Shown here piece by piece: positions 37,640 to 50,290 of a stretch of DNA of 64,000 nucleotides. The notes beneath the pieces were generated by a model, which had not been told where the DNA came from, searched no databases, and was given only the letters and a program-made list of their open reading frames with translations. Source of the DNA: Lepisosteus oculatus. Taxonomy: Eukaryota; Chordata; Actinopteri; Semionotiformes; Lepisosteidae. The position numbers and the translations under genes are program-made. Position 1 is the first letter of the stretch. Every line of letters begins with the position of its first letter. Where the stretch lies: NCBI RefSeq assembly GCF_040954835.1, contig NC_090707.1, positions 26,306,570 through 26,370,569 of the forward strand, written 5' to 3'.

Positions 37640-39250
37640 TGAACTTCATTGCCATATGTAACCAGTACATGTACTGGTACAATGGAATTCTTACTTACAG
37701 AAAGTCTTTTAATTTTAAAAACAAGTGTAAAAACATAAAGTGCAGACAGTGCATCTAGACAATATACAAACAGTAGTCAATGTACAGGCAAACAAGTAAG
37801 CAATTTGAATGTAAACAGTGCAGACATGTAAACAATGACTGGAAATGTGAAATAAATAAGAAATCATAATGAGGTAGATGGTGTAGGTGTGGTCTGAGGG
37901 GCATGGCTAAATGTGTTCGCCAATCACACTGCTTGTGGATAGAAGCTATTGAAAAATCTAGTGGTAAAGTCCGTATGCTTTTGTATCTCTTGCCTGAGGG
38001 CAGTGGGGTGAAGAGCTCATGCCCAGAGTGGTGACTGTCCTCTGTGATGGCCCGAATTCTACAACGACAGCGGTCCTCAAAGAGCTTTTTAATCTCGGTG
38101 AGATCACAGCCGATGATCTTCTAGGCCACATTCACCATTCTCTGCAGTGCCTTTCTTTCTTGAGAAGAGGTGTTGCCATATCACACAGTGATTCCGTTGG
38201 TGAGGGTCTCTCGATGATGCAGAAGTAGAAGTTCACCAACACAGGTACTGGCATCCCCCATCGTTTGAGGCACCTCAGGAAATAGAGATGCTGCTGAGCC
38301 TTCTTCAAGAAAATGTCCGTGTTCACAGTTCAGGTTAGGTCATTAGAAATGTGAATTCCCAAAAACCTAAAGCTGGTGACTGTTTCCACTTCCGTTCCAT
38401 CAATACGGAGTGGGCTGTGAGTGTGTGGCCTGTGTCTCAGAAAGTTCACTATTAGCTCTTTCGTTTTATTTACGTTCAAGTCCAGGTTATTGCCATGATA
38501 CCACCTAAGCAACTGTACAATTTCATCCCTGTAAGTGGACTCATCTATCTATATCATCGCTGATCAGGCCTGCTGTGCAGTCATGAGTAAATAGGGAGTA
38601 CAACCTTGGACTCAGACAGCAGCCTTGTGGGGTTCCAGTGCTCAGGGTGAGTGGTGTTGATGTTTTATTACCTATCCGCACCACCTGTAGTCTCTCGATT
38701 AGGAAGTCCAGCAGCCAGTTGCAGACAGAGTTGCTAATCCCCTGAGCTTTGTCACCAGTTGACTGGGTGTTATCGAATCAAATGCTGAACTGTAGTCCAG
38801 AAACAGCATTCTGACATACGAGTTCTTAGTGTCCAGGTGTTCCAAGGCTGTATGTAAAGCCAGGGAGACAGCATCATCAACTGATCTGTTGTTCCCATAG
38901 GCGAACTGTAAGGGGTCCAGGGACTCTGTAATGGAGGAGTTGATGTGTGACAACACCAGCTTCTCCAGGCATTTCATTACCATAGATGTTAATGCAACTG
39001 GGCGGTAATTGTTCAGGCACGTCACTTTTGCCTTTTTGGGGAGTGGAACAATAGTGGGTTTTTTTAAGCATGTGGGGACAATGGACTGTGACAGGGAGGA
39101 GTTAGAGATGTTCGTTAACACTGTGGTCAGCTGGGCTGCACATGTCCTAAAGATGCGGGGTGGTATCCAAATACCTTTATGTCCAAATAGTGCATTATGC
39201 CGAATGCAATGAAAACTGTATGTCCATGTAGCCATTACGGGTGATTTGCT
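37640..39250 (-). mobile_element. CR1/L2-like LINE fragment A
   Basis: Minus-strand reverse-transcriptase remnants in order: [60 protein letters not shown], then [18 protein letters not shown] (the first catalytic Asp block). Further 3' come VTSFRFLGIHISNDLT and AQQHLYFLRCLKRWG. The 3' UTR ends near 37640 with the 'attgccatatgtaaccagtac' type end. 5' truncated and broken by stops and frameshifts. Confidence 0.8.
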
Positions 39251-39259
39251 GAAGGAACA

Positions 39260-40980
39260 GCAGGTTGGCTATTTAGAATTATTTATCGCCTGGAGGTAGA
39301 AGCTGTTCCATAATCTGTTAGTCTTCGACTGAATGCTTTGATACCATTTACTGGACGGCAGGAGAGAAATCAGTTTGTGACTGGGATGACCGGGGTCCTT
39401 GAGAATGGACCTGGACTTCTTAAGACATCTAGCTGAGTAGATATTCTGGATGTTTGGTAGCTCACAGCCGCTAATGAGCTGCTCTGACTTCACCACTCTC
39501 TGCAGTACTTTGCGATCCCAGACGGAGCAGTTCCCATAACAGGCAGTGATGCAACCAGTCAGGATACTCTCAATAGTGCACCTGTAGAAGCTGGCCTGGA
39601 TATGCGATGGCATGCCGAACTTCTTTAGCCTGCGGAGAAAGAATAAGCGCTGCCATGGTGTTTTGACCACGATGTTGGTGTGGTGGGTCCAGGTTAAGTC
39701 CTCTGAGATGTTAACTCCCAAGAACTTAAAACTGCTGACCCTCTCAACTGCAGTCCCATTGATATAGATAGGTATGTGATCTCCTCCCTGGTATTTCCAA
39801 TAGTCCACAATCATCTCCTTAGTCTTACTGATGTTCAGAGAGAGGTTATTCTCCGGGCACCATGCTGCCAGAGTTTCAACCTCCTCCCTGTACGCAGACT
39901 CTTCACCATCTGTGATCAGGCCAATGATTGTTCAGAAACTTAATGATGGAGTTTGAGTTATGCCTTGCGACACAATCATGGGTAAATAAGGAGTAGAAGA
40001 CAGGGCTAAGCACACAGCCTTGGGGGGCTCCAGTGTTTAGAGTCAGGGTAGAGGATATGTTGGTGCCCACTCTCACCGCCTGCAGATGTTCCATCAAGAC
40101 TTCCAGGATCCAATTACAAAGGGAGATGTTCAGTCCCAGGTCCTGGAGCTTGATGACAAACTTTAAGGGCGCTATGATATGAGAGGGCAGTATGGAGGGC
40201 GGTGGCAGTAGCATCTTCTGTTGACCTGTTCTGGCGATACGCAAATTGCAGTGGGTCTAGGGTGTCAGGCAGTGAGGAAGGTATGTATGCTTTGACCAAC
40301 CGCTCGAAACTGATGTGAGTGCAACTTAGCAGTAGTCATTCAGGCAACTGACTCTGGGTGTCACACCCTCTGCAGCCAGAGGGCTCTCCTACTCTGTCCT
40401 GTCCCTAGTTTCCTGTGCTTTGCTCTCCTTCCGGTCTCTCTCTCTCTGGGGCTATATATTTCCGGGTCACTTATTCTCCTGCGCTCAGCATTGACATTTG
40501 GAAGTCCTGAGACCCACCTAGCACCATGTCGCAACTCTGTCCGTGGCCTGAGGGCATAGGTTTCTACACAGCATTTCAAGAACTCTTTGCACAGATGAGC
40601 CCAGGCTAACTCCCCATTCTGCTGCTTCGCATAGGGTCTTTTTCCGCTCTCCCGCCATTCCACTATTCGTCCCTTCCGACATCCGTGACACTGGGTTTCT
40701 TAGGAACAGGGACAATGGTGGTTTTCTTAAAGCAGGAAGGAACTGTAGACTGAGCTAGAGAAAGAGTGAATATGTCCAAGAAGACATCTGCCAGCTGGTC
40801 AGCACATGCCTTCAGAACACGGCCACGGATGACATCAGGGCCAGGAGCCTTGTGTGGATTGGTCTTTTTAAAAACTTTACACACATCCGCTCTGGATATG
40901 ATCAGTGGGCTTCTTGGATTTTCGGAATCCTCCTGGATGGATCTGCATTACCGACTCAAACTGAGGATAGAATGAATTTA
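39260..40980 (-). mobile_element. CR1/L2-like LINE fragment B, split by a DNA element
   Basis: The minus strand reads HKAPGPDVIRGRVLK and STVPSCFKKTTIVPVPKKPS (40690-40884), then is interrupted at 40360-40689. It resumes with [45 protein letters not shown] and VSSFKFLGVNISEDLTWTHH, and ends near NSFYLQAINNS at 39269. The YADD region is damaged. It abuts fragment A head to tail but differs from it in sequence, so the two are separate insertions or subfamilies. Confidence 0.8.
40360..40689 (+). mobile_element. GTCAYG-terminal element, copy 3, nested in LINE B
   Basis: Begins gtcacaccctctgcagcc and ends gacatccgtgac. The host LINE codons PKKP and CLNDY lie on either side, and the six bases ctgggt occur just before and just after the element, consistent with a target duplication. 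That proves mobility as a discrete unit after LINE B inserted. Confidence 0.8.
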
Positions 40981-41385
40981 GCTAATCAGGAAGAGAGTCA
41001 GACCGTTGTGTGATATAGCTGGGTTGCGTTTTGAAATTTGTAATGATGCATACAGTATACCACTCCACATGTTCTATATGTTGCAGCCGTGATAATATGA
41101 CTGTAATTAACTTGGTAGATGTATTTAGCTATTTTGATGGCTTTCCTGAGGTCGTATCTGGATTGTTTGTATCATCCATATCGCCAGAATTGAAAGCAGC
41201 TGTCTTGACTTTAAACACCAGTGAATTAATCACTTTGCAGCAATGTTAAATAATGCTGCTTCATTTTCTTTCTCGTTTGTTTTTCCTTTAAACTATATTT
41301 GTTTTTATTAAAGTTTCTTACATTCATTACATATTTACCTTCCTTAACTATTATTAATGTACATTTATTATTTCATGTCACACAC

Positions 41386-42010
41386 GGTACCTTGTAAAAG
41401 TATTCACACTCTTCTAAAACACATTTGTAGGAATATTTTTAAGCAAATTTTAAATGCTCAAGCTGAATACTTTTATGGGTGGACAAAGTTAGTCAGCAAA
41501 ACATATGAAGGAAAAAATAATATAGTTTATTTTTGTTCCATAAGTATGCACTCCGCTGAGTCAAAATGTATACCAATTTTTTTGTCCATTCTTCTTTGCA
41601 AATTTGCTCCATATCTGTCAAGTTGGTCGGGTTTGAAGGACAGCAATTTTCAAAGATTTCCTATCAGTTAAAACATTTAATTGGACCAGTATTTGCTTTC
41701 TTATTTTAAGGTAACTCCAGTGTAGATTTAACTTTGTGCTTTAAGAAACTGCTGAAAGATTAATTTTCATCCCAGTTATAGTTCTTTAGCACATTAAAGA
41801 ATGTTTTTCACTAAGATATGCCTGTACATTTCTCTATCCATTCTCCCCAAACTCTTGAGAAGCTTCCCTATCCCTGCTGATGAGAAGCCGCATATTGTAA
41901 TACAGCCAACCACCATGCTTGACAATAGGGATGGTTTTGATTAGGTGATGCTTTGTGTTGGGTTTTAGTCAGAAAGAAGACTTTGCATTTAGGCAAGGGA
42001 AATATATTTT
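41386..42010 (-). mobile_element. decayed Tc1-like element (transposase on minus strand)
   Basis: Starts with a changed form of the Tc1 terminus (taccttgtaaaagtattcacac). The region carries 'gtccattcttctttgcaaa' and 'ccaaccaccatgcttgacaa', which on the minus strand correspond to the C-terminal and GGGS regions of a common fish Tc1 transposase. Heavily decayed. Confidence 0.6.
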
Positions 42011-42780
42011 GTTTTGTCTGACTTCAAATCTTTTTGTCACATATTTTATTACTTAAATGCTTTGTTGCAAACTCCATTCAGGATAGATGGGTTTGTCACT
42101 CGCACTTGTTTAGACATTCATTCATTAAACTTTTTATTAATGAAACATCAGAAGGAATGTATTTTTGTTTTCATTTATTATCTTTGACTAGAATCAGGAT
42201 GGGTAAGAGAATGCATTTTGTTTATATTAAAACAGAAGTAAAAGTAAATATTAATAAGTAAATAAAGCAAATATTCAAAAATAAGTAATAGCATTTAAAT
42301 GCTAAGTAAAATACTGCAGAAGAAAGCATGATGATTGTTCTTAACCTTGTGCTGTATCATTTCCACTAATTCAGGTGTTGTCTCCAGAACAAATTTTCAA
42401 ACTCAAATCACTTTTCTGGTGCTAGAGTAATAAGGTACTGCAATTCTACAAGAAACTGATGCTTAAGTCAGAGTTGTTATGTGCCATGTTCATTTATTAT
42501 TGTTGTTGTTTTTGTTACAAATCAGGAAAATACAGAGCTGGAGCTAAAATAGTTATGGTAAATAATTTAAAGAGAAACTGCAAGGCTCTTTTTTATATTT
42601 CAAGATTAGAAAGAATCAGCATTAAAACCACAATGAAAGTAAAATCTACATAGTAAATTGTAAAGATTTACAACTTTACGAAATTTCCAGGTATGCACAG
42701 CTTCATGTTCTATGATTCAGAATGAGGCAACAAAACTTTTGATGCAGCCTTATTACATTGTAAAGAAGCAGGCTTGTGTA

Positions 42781-43160
42781 TACAGATGCAGTCATAACAC
42801 ATCATTTCGTGTCACTTTACTGTATGCAAATTAGATTATGTTAATAGTATCCGGAATTATCTTGTAAAACCCCCAGGTGGAGCTTAAAAAGCTTAACCTC
42901 TAATGTACAGCATTTGAGCTGTCACCAGAAAACACCCGATTTCGAATCCCGATCACTGCTGAGGGACAATCTTTATTCAATCAAGAATTTAAGTTGTATG
43001 CTCTTTAGACTTTTAAACGTACAGCATGTTAACCATTATACATTAAAAAGTTGGTATATTTTATGAAAGCAAGATTGCTCAGTTGGACAAAAGTACACAA
43101 CCTACCACCTTTATCATTAATATTTTAATTATGCAGAAATATTTTATGCATCAAAGTCTT
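42781..43160 (-). repeat. inverted partial copy of the TIR family
   Basis: Reads as the reverse complement of about 3700-4108: terminus tacagatgcagtcat at 42781, 'ccaggtggagctta', then the tRNA-like module (gatttcgaatcccgatcactg) at about 42895-42970. Its other end is not found. Confidence 0.55.
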
Positions 43161-44450
43161 TACCAAAGATATTACTAATAGTATTAATAATGAATGACCT
43201 TGGACAAGCTGTAAACTCAAAATATTACCCTGGTCCACATTCTTTGTAACCGTCTTTGTAAACGAAAAGACTTTTTCATTGACAAAAAGTAACACCACAG
43301 CATTTCGTTGATCCGATCATGTATTCATTTCCAATCATACAAAGTTTTGAGAATCTCCGATTCACCATGCCTTTCATATGCTCATAAACGTTATTAATTT
43401 AGGAACATATACATATTATGTAAACTGTATATTGCTGGTATTGGTAGTTTAAAGAAAAAATACACACCAGTATTCCATTTCTCCCTAAACATTTTAAGCA
43501 TCAAAGTCTGTTTCGGAAACATTTTTACGTGTTCCTTCTGACCATATTACTGCACGTTTATATACTTTGTGAGAATAGTGATAGTTTTAAGCTTTTCTGC
43601 GAATATGCTCGTTATCGGAGTAAACAAAAGCATACTTTTAGAATTTGATTAATAGGGAATATAACATGGATTCACGTATCTAAAGAAATTAAGAACAATA
43701 TAATCTTTTAATCCAATAGAAATACAGATGCAGTCATTCAGAATGTGCGTCATTTCTTCGAAATATGGTAAAAATAGTGTGTTGCATTGCAGTATGTAAT
43801 TCACTGGCCAAAGATAATTGATACAGTAGGTGGCACTTGTGGTGCAATAGATGTTATTGAAATGATTGCTTCATTTAATCTCTCTATTGTACATGTTTAA
43901 CCACTTAATATGGAATTTTACAACTAAAGGGAAATTTGTTGTGCTGAGCTAAAGGATCTAAATACAATATAATTATATAGCTGGTAGAAGCACTGTATTC
44001 TGCTTTCTTCGTAAACATCTACATCAATGTCTTTGACTCGTTCACTTGTGATTATTTTGGAAACATTTTGACATGTCTGTTTCAGCCACCTTAACAAATA
44101 AAGACTCTAAAAATGAAATAGTAAATAATATGTACACTGTAGTGACATTGTTATTATTTTTAAATATCACAACATGTTATACATTCAAATGTAAATTCAC
44201 TGACTTGCTGTAGTTACTTTGGTAAAGTGGTGATGTACTTCTTTAAGTACATTTGTTGCTCAGTGGTTTGCTCACACAAAAGGGTCCAGATTCAATTGCA
44301 GCTCTGAATGGAGGTTTTTTAACAGATTGTTCCGTGGGCATAATAAACATTCTACAATAAAATAATTTGTGAACTATATTCACATTTCTGAATATTAAGT
44401 AATATCATGAATGAACTTCCATACCAACAGACAAAACATTTTCTCATAAA

Positions 44451-44931
44451 TGTTGAGCCTGGTCAGTACCTGGATGGGAGACCTCCTGGGAAAATCTAAG
44501 GTTGCTGCTGGAAGAGGTGTTAGTGGGGCCAGCAGGGAGCACTTACCCTGCGGTCCATGTGGTTCCTAATGCCCCCATATAGTGACGGGGACACTATACT
44601 GTAAAGAGGCGCCATCCTTCGGATGAGACATAAAATCAAGGTCCTGACTCTCTCTGTGGTCATTAAAAATCCCAAGGTGTTTCTCGAAAAGAGTAGGGGC
44701 GTAACCCTAGCGTCCTGGCCAAATTTCCCATTGGCCCTTACCAATCATCGCCTCCTAATAATCCCCATCTATAAATTGGCTTCATTGCTCTGCTCTCCTC
44801 CCCACTGATAGCTGATGTGTGGTGAGCGTTCTGGCGCACTATGGCTGCCTTTGCATCATCCAGGTGGATGCTGCACATGTGTCCAGAATGTCCTGAAAAG
44901 CGCTATATAAGTAATTAATAATAATAACAAC

Positions 44932-44967
<36 letters not shown>

Positions 44968-44969
44968 TA

Positions 44970-45018
<49 letters not shown>
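44451..45018 (+). repeat. 5S-derived SINE, 5'-truncated, ending in (AAT)n/(ATT)n
   Basis: Starts inside the 5S-like head (gagcctggtcagtacctgg), follows the body of 16342-16900 closely, loses part of the tail, and runs into an (AAT)n tract followed at once by an (ATT)n tract (about 44911-45017). Confidence 0.85.
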
Positions 45019-45019
<1 letters not shown>

Positions 45020-45205
45020 AGAGAATTTAAAACTTATTTTAAATACAAAATTGCAATTGAGTTTTTACGTGTATACAGCATTTAGTTTTTAATAGATTTT
45101 AATGCCACTATGTATTTTTTTTAATTATACAATTTAAAATCTAAATTTTCATTTTTATGCATTTTTGCTGCCCTTTTTGTCCTCCTAGTAGTTGATATGT
45201 AGTCT

Positions 45206-45930
45206 GTGTTCATGTTTTAAAACCACAGTACAAGAAAAACAAATTATTTGATTGCTGATTGCCTTACCTTAAAGTTCACTTGTTCCTTTGCAGCCTACAC
45301 ATGCAACACAGCTCCCTACCTCTTTAACAGACATCTTTAACAGACATCAGACTTCTTTAACACCCATGTTACAAAGGGTGGGAGTGATACATCCCACTGT
45401 GTTTGTTATTTTGAATAGGCAGTTTTTCTGGGCAGATGGGGTTGGATTTACAGTCTCTTGCACTCTTCTTCATTGTTTGCGCAATCCAATGCTGAAAGTT
45501 CTGTCTCTTTTCTTTTCAGCATTTCGAGAATTAACCATCACTTGTTCCTACTCTCCATTAAAACTAAGTATGCACGTATATATAGATTATACCCCCAGTT
45601 AATTGTATACTTTTGGTTTGGCATAACAGTGGATATGACTTCATGTGATTCACGTGTGTAGCACATCAATGTTCACATTTTAAAACTACAGTACACACAT
45701 TAAGGAAAAACAAGTGGTTTTATAAAACTGGCCATTTGATTGCTGATTGCCTTATGTTTAAGAACAACAAACAATGAGATAAGTGCAGGAGATTGTACAT
45801 TCATTCCCAGCACCTAAGCAGAACATAACAAACACAATGGGATGTATCACCCCCACCCTTTTGTAATGAACAAAATGTTTTTTTAAAGAACTTTGAGAAT
45901 GGAGCCGCCTTGCATTAGTTGGCTGCAACT
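45206..45930. repeat. foldback: inverted arms plus a direct repeat
   Basis: Arm 45291-45480 and arm 45768-45930 are inverted relatives (acaaagggtgggagtgatac against its complement near 45845-45865). Each arm is preceded, in the same orientation, by a copy of a block ending 'gattgctgattgcctta' (45206-45275, 45668-45758). No coding content. Confidence 0.5.
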
Positions 45931-46014
45931 GAATACATAAATGTATGTTGCACTGGGGCATGCACGCTGCAATTAGCTGCATTATCCTGTACCCATTCCG
46001 AATGGCTGGATCTA

Positions 46015-47023
46015 TATTGCTCTCAATTTAAAGGCAGGTTTTGCTAACAAATGTTGCTTACTTGTTTACTCTGCATGCAGATCATGTTGGAGTATTTCTG
46101 CTGTGAAATGTCTGCTGCACAGCCTGTATTTGTTCACATAGCTTGAGTAGTGAGCAGGAAGGTCTGCATCATGTTGCAATTTGTTGGAACTCAAATGTGA
46201 GTTACTGACAGTCTGGCAATTTACAGTATTTTCACAAAGTTCACATTTCATGACTAATACAAAATTTGTGATTTTTTTCTATAACATCAATTCATTTATT
46301 TTATAAATAAATAAGATTTAATAACCAGTCTGAGAAATTGGGACTGCAGTTCCCCTTTATGTAAATCTGAGTAGTAGGATTGTTTTTTAGTTCTGGCAGA
46401 TGAGCTTGTTATTCTCTGACTAAGCTCTGGCAAAATAATAAAAAATCCAATACAAACATAAGCAATGTGATGACAAATATTACAAAGAATACATATAATT
46501 TTACTGTATATAACATTAAACGTTATGCTTTATACAAAATAAGGTGTCTCAGTGGTCTACAGAGTCAGAAATCCCAGGATGTTGACCCTGTAACCTGGAA
46601 CATTACACCTAACCTTGTTAGGCCAACAAGAGATTTCTCTTGTGTCCTAAATAAAAGAATACCACCCAGTGCTAAATCTCCCTTCCTTTAATGCGGTTCC
46701 CCAAAAGTGAATGGGAATCAGTCCCCTTAATCCAAAAATGCTTCAACAACTAGGACTAAATGGCTTTGGCCTGAGGTTTCTACAATAAATTAAAGTAGAA
46801 TTTTCTTATAATATATAAGACAGCAAGCTCTCTAAAAGAAAAGACAAATTAGTTTCCAAGACTGATCAGAACTAGGTCCTCTTGTATGGCACAAAACAGA
46901 AAGAGAAAGGTAACGGTGTTTCTTCTGTCTCGCTATCTGTCTTCCTGCTGTTCCTTCCTCTCTATGTCCCCTTTCTCCATGTCTTTGTTCTAGGATAAGT
47001 GTCTTTCTGTAAGTTAAACTGGA

Positions 47024-47062
<39 letters not shown>

Positions 47063-47474
47063 TTTGATACCTATAAAATTAATGAGATTTCATTTTAATT
47101 AAATATGCAGGAAAAAAAATAGCATGATTTTGGACAACAACTTTTATGAGAACAAATCTGTAAATCAGTAAAAAACTATTCAAAAGTGGTAATGAACTGA
47201 AATCATACAGACATACAGTATATCATTATATGTAAAATGTGCATCATATACATAATGCTGTCTGATTTTATGGTGCCTGAAAAAAAGCAATACAGTATTG
47301 AACAGTTATATTCTATTTTCCTATTTGCACTGTACACAATGCCACTGGAGGGCAGCATTAGATAGTAATGAAGTTGACTTATTAAGTGTAAAGATGTTAA
47401 ATACAATACTTTTTACCTTTGTTGGCTTTTTTTGTTTTGCCATTTTCCAAAGTCAAATGTGAGAATTCGAAGGC
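46015..47474. other. no gene seen; (AAT)n microsatellite
   Basis: A pure (AAT)n run lies at about 47026-47062. Otherwise AT-rich with no recognised content. Confidence 0.4.
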
Positions 47475-47838
47475 CATGACTGTCAAAGATGGCATTAGGA
47501 TCACCAGGTTGGACCCTATGCGGCGCCGGGACTGAAGGTTATTGCAACCGATTGGCATTGAAACAAAGAACTACGTCGGGTAGCCAAAAGAGTCAGGTCA
47601 AGTGTATACAAATCCGAGACAAGAAGAGGGGCGAAGTCGAAGCAGAAGGAAACAAGGTCAGGTAGCTAACAATCAGGTCAAGAGTTGTAGCACGCAGCAG
47701 AAGAGTAATTCTCAATAGTGAGTGGGGACTGAGTAGAGTGAGAGGGTATGAATAGGGAAGGGCGTGAGGAATGACAATTGATTCATTAGTACGTGGGTGT
47801 TGCGGGTGAGAGGTGCTCGTAGGAATGCGGTTCATGAC
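47475..47838. repeat. possible relative of the GTCAYG-terminal family
   Basis: A block more GC-rich than its flanks, with catgac near its left boundary (47475-47480) and ttcatgacaa at its right (catgac 47833-47838). The right end resembles the other copies; the interior does not clearly match. Its classification is a guess. Confidence 0.3.
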
Positions 47839-48257
47839 AATGACCTTAGAATATAGTCTTGTTAGCCATCAGGTCTCTGTTGTAAAAAAGTTGTAAAAAA
47901 ATATTGCTGCTTCATTGAATGTCTTACACTAACAAGATTGAAAAAGGTGGGCCTTTCTCAAATGGGACCTGATTCAAGTATTCAAAGTATTTTAAGGCAA
48001 TGACAAAGTCAAACCTGTTGACTTTTGTATCAACAGTAAAATATGACCCAGAAGGGAAACTATGTTCATCGACACTATGTGCATGATATCAAACTAAGGA
48101 CTTACTGTAGTTGCACAGAGAGTAGTGGGAGTATGGAACAAGCTAACCTAGCCAAGTTGCTGATTCCAATATCATGGCCTGTTTCAAGAAAACCGCTGAA
48201 TAAGATATATACTGTAGCTATCAAATAACTACAAAACTAAATGGACTAAATTACCTC

Positions 48258-50290
48258 TCATGTGTAACACTATATTGTAAAATTCTAATCCATTCCAGTG
48301 GACTGTTCCAGTGACCCTTACACTTTCTTCTCAAGGCTCACCCTTGAAGCTTTTGTCTCATATCATTCTTAGTGGCTGCACCTACAGTATGTCTCTCTCT
48401 TATCTCTAGAGCCTTCAGTGTAAAGTCAAGGGGAATAAAGTTTGGTGAGCCCGAATCAATCTCTTCCGCCTTGCTATTTCTCACCTTTCCTAACCGGTTT
48501 CACCAATTTGGTGTCAGAAGCAGAACAAACCATTTCAGTGAGTGGCATGGAACGCGGGGACACAATGGATAAACTCAGATCTGCATTTGGAAGCAACAAG
48601 CATGCTGAAAGTACAAGCTTACAGTGGATTCCCTTTTTAGGAATTCCAGGTAGGTCAGACTTTACAAGGAAGATAAAAGATTCCAAGATGAAGTTTAGGA
48701 ACAGTAGAAAAAACATGAGAAAAAATTGTGTTAGCTGTTCAAGGATCAGTACAGTCCGCTGGCAAAAGTGTGTGTGAGCATTGCAGTAGCTGAGGGGGAG
48801 AGTGACTGTTCACAGAGTGTCTGAAGAAGTGATCGCAGGTGTAAGACGCCAGATTGTATGACAGCCAGAAGTGAAACGCAACAGATCTGCATTACTTGAT
48901 GCACATACTGTCATGAACACGGACTGAAATCCGTGTCAGATCTTGTAGAAGACCCTATGCGATGTGGTAAGAGATGGAGAAAACAGGAAGCGTGGTAAAA
49001 GGGAACACACAGGGGTTTAATAGTGCACAAAATAATAGTGACAATCCGTGAGACAGTGTAAGGGGAAGACAAAACAGCATCCAAATCCAAACGAGTCCAA
49101 GGGCAGGTCAAAGCACAGTCCGAGAGTCCATCAACAAGAAATCCATCCTGGGACGCAACAAAGTTAAAATCCCCAGGAGGGGGGAGCACACGGACAAACA
49201 AAACATGGAGGTCCAAGGGTGACGGGGCGAGATCCTCCAGACCCCGGGCTCAGGAAGCAGGAGGTGTCGGGGATGAGGCCTATGCCCTCAGGAGATGGAC
49301 GTAGGGTTTCCTGGTGCTAGGCGGGCCTCGCGGCATCTTACCCTAATGATGAGCCCCGAGGACTGGAGGAGCTGGTCTTTAAATAATAACGCTAAAAGGG
49401 TACACCTGGAGATCTCAATCACACGAACAATAATGGGAGCAGTGGAGCGCCCTCTAGGGAGGGATGTCGGGCATGACACATATATGGCTAAGAGAGTCCT
49501 ATGTTCCAGTTGGCCATGTACCAGTTAGTCTACAGTCTCACTCCAGACAACCTGTGGCACCAGATGCATCTAGTGGCTCCAGAGAGGCTGGAAGATACTT
49601 CCTCCACCTCACATGCCCTTTGGAGTGCTTTTACAGAACAGGCCTCTGCCCAGCTGACGTAAGAAGACGCCAAAGACCCCACACCATGCAATCTAATATC
49701 CGCTCATTGGACAATGACTTTTGGTAGAGGAAATGCAGGAAAAGGACAAGGACAAGCCAGAGCAATCAATGCACACCCCAAGGAAACAGATGGGGACCAG
49801 TGTAGGAGGGCTACTACTGGTCCACCATGCAGTCCTATTACCAAGATAGGCCAGTTTCTTGGTGCACAAATTGAACATTGTCCCAGTGAAACTGCTGACA
49901 GAGCCATAGCTGTACTATAATATGCTACGCCTGGGAAGCCATTAGTGTCCCCCCTACACTGTGAGGTGTGTGAAGCTCTAATAGGGTACCTCTTCAGCTG
50001 GTTTGGGGTACCTCAAGGACTTCTAATGAGGGCAAAAACTTTGATTTGAAAAAAGATTGGAACATATACAGTAGCTAATGAGACACAATGTGCTTCTTGC
50101 AAGTTGCTCATAGTCAATGACTTTTCTGCCAGGCATGAGAAAGCCACAGGGCAGCAGTATCACAAGAACTAAGAGATCCAGCCTCAGGAACAGGCTTTTC
50201 AGCCACAGGAGGAAGTTTGAGTCTACAGGATCTGTGGGAGCACCCTCCCTGGTGGGGCCATGTGTTGATGCTCCACCAGGACTGGATAAT
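48258..50290 (+). mobile_element. decayed Gypsy-like LTR element with nested insertion
   Basis: A putative 5' LTR (about 48258-48505, ending tttcacca) is followed by a primer-binding-site match tggtgtcagaagc at 48509-48521, a layout common in Ty3/Gypsy elements. A gag-like region follows. After the nested element at 48910-49477, pol-like remnants appear, with an integrase-like patch (GYLFSWFGVPQGLL near 49987) full of stops. No 3' LTR found. Confidence 0.5.
48910..49477 (-). mobile_element. GTCAYG-terminal element, copy 4, nested
   Basis: Runs from gtcatgaacacgg to gggcatgac. On the minus strand it shares 'cgcctagcaccag' and 'tgagggcatagg' with copies 1-3, but is about 240 bases longer, so it is a different internal-deletion form. 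acata(c/t) lies on both sides, a weak target duplication. It interrupts the LTR element at 48258-50290. Confidence 0.65.

Larger units (their letters stand above)
43729..46014 (+). mobile_element. second long TIR-family copy, with a SINE inside
   Basis: The left terminus tacagatgcagtcattcag (from 43731) and the inverted right terminus gaatggctggatctata (to about 46014) match those of 1481-4108. Internal blocks such as 'ttattttggaaacattttgac' and a tRNA-like module at about 44240-44310 are shared. A 5S-derived SINE lies at 44451-45018 and a foldback at 45206-45930. Confidence 0.5.

Noticed and set aside
44916-45017. CRISPR-like or telomeric array
   Set aside because: Simple trinucleotide microsatellite in a eukaryotic SINE tail; no spacers.
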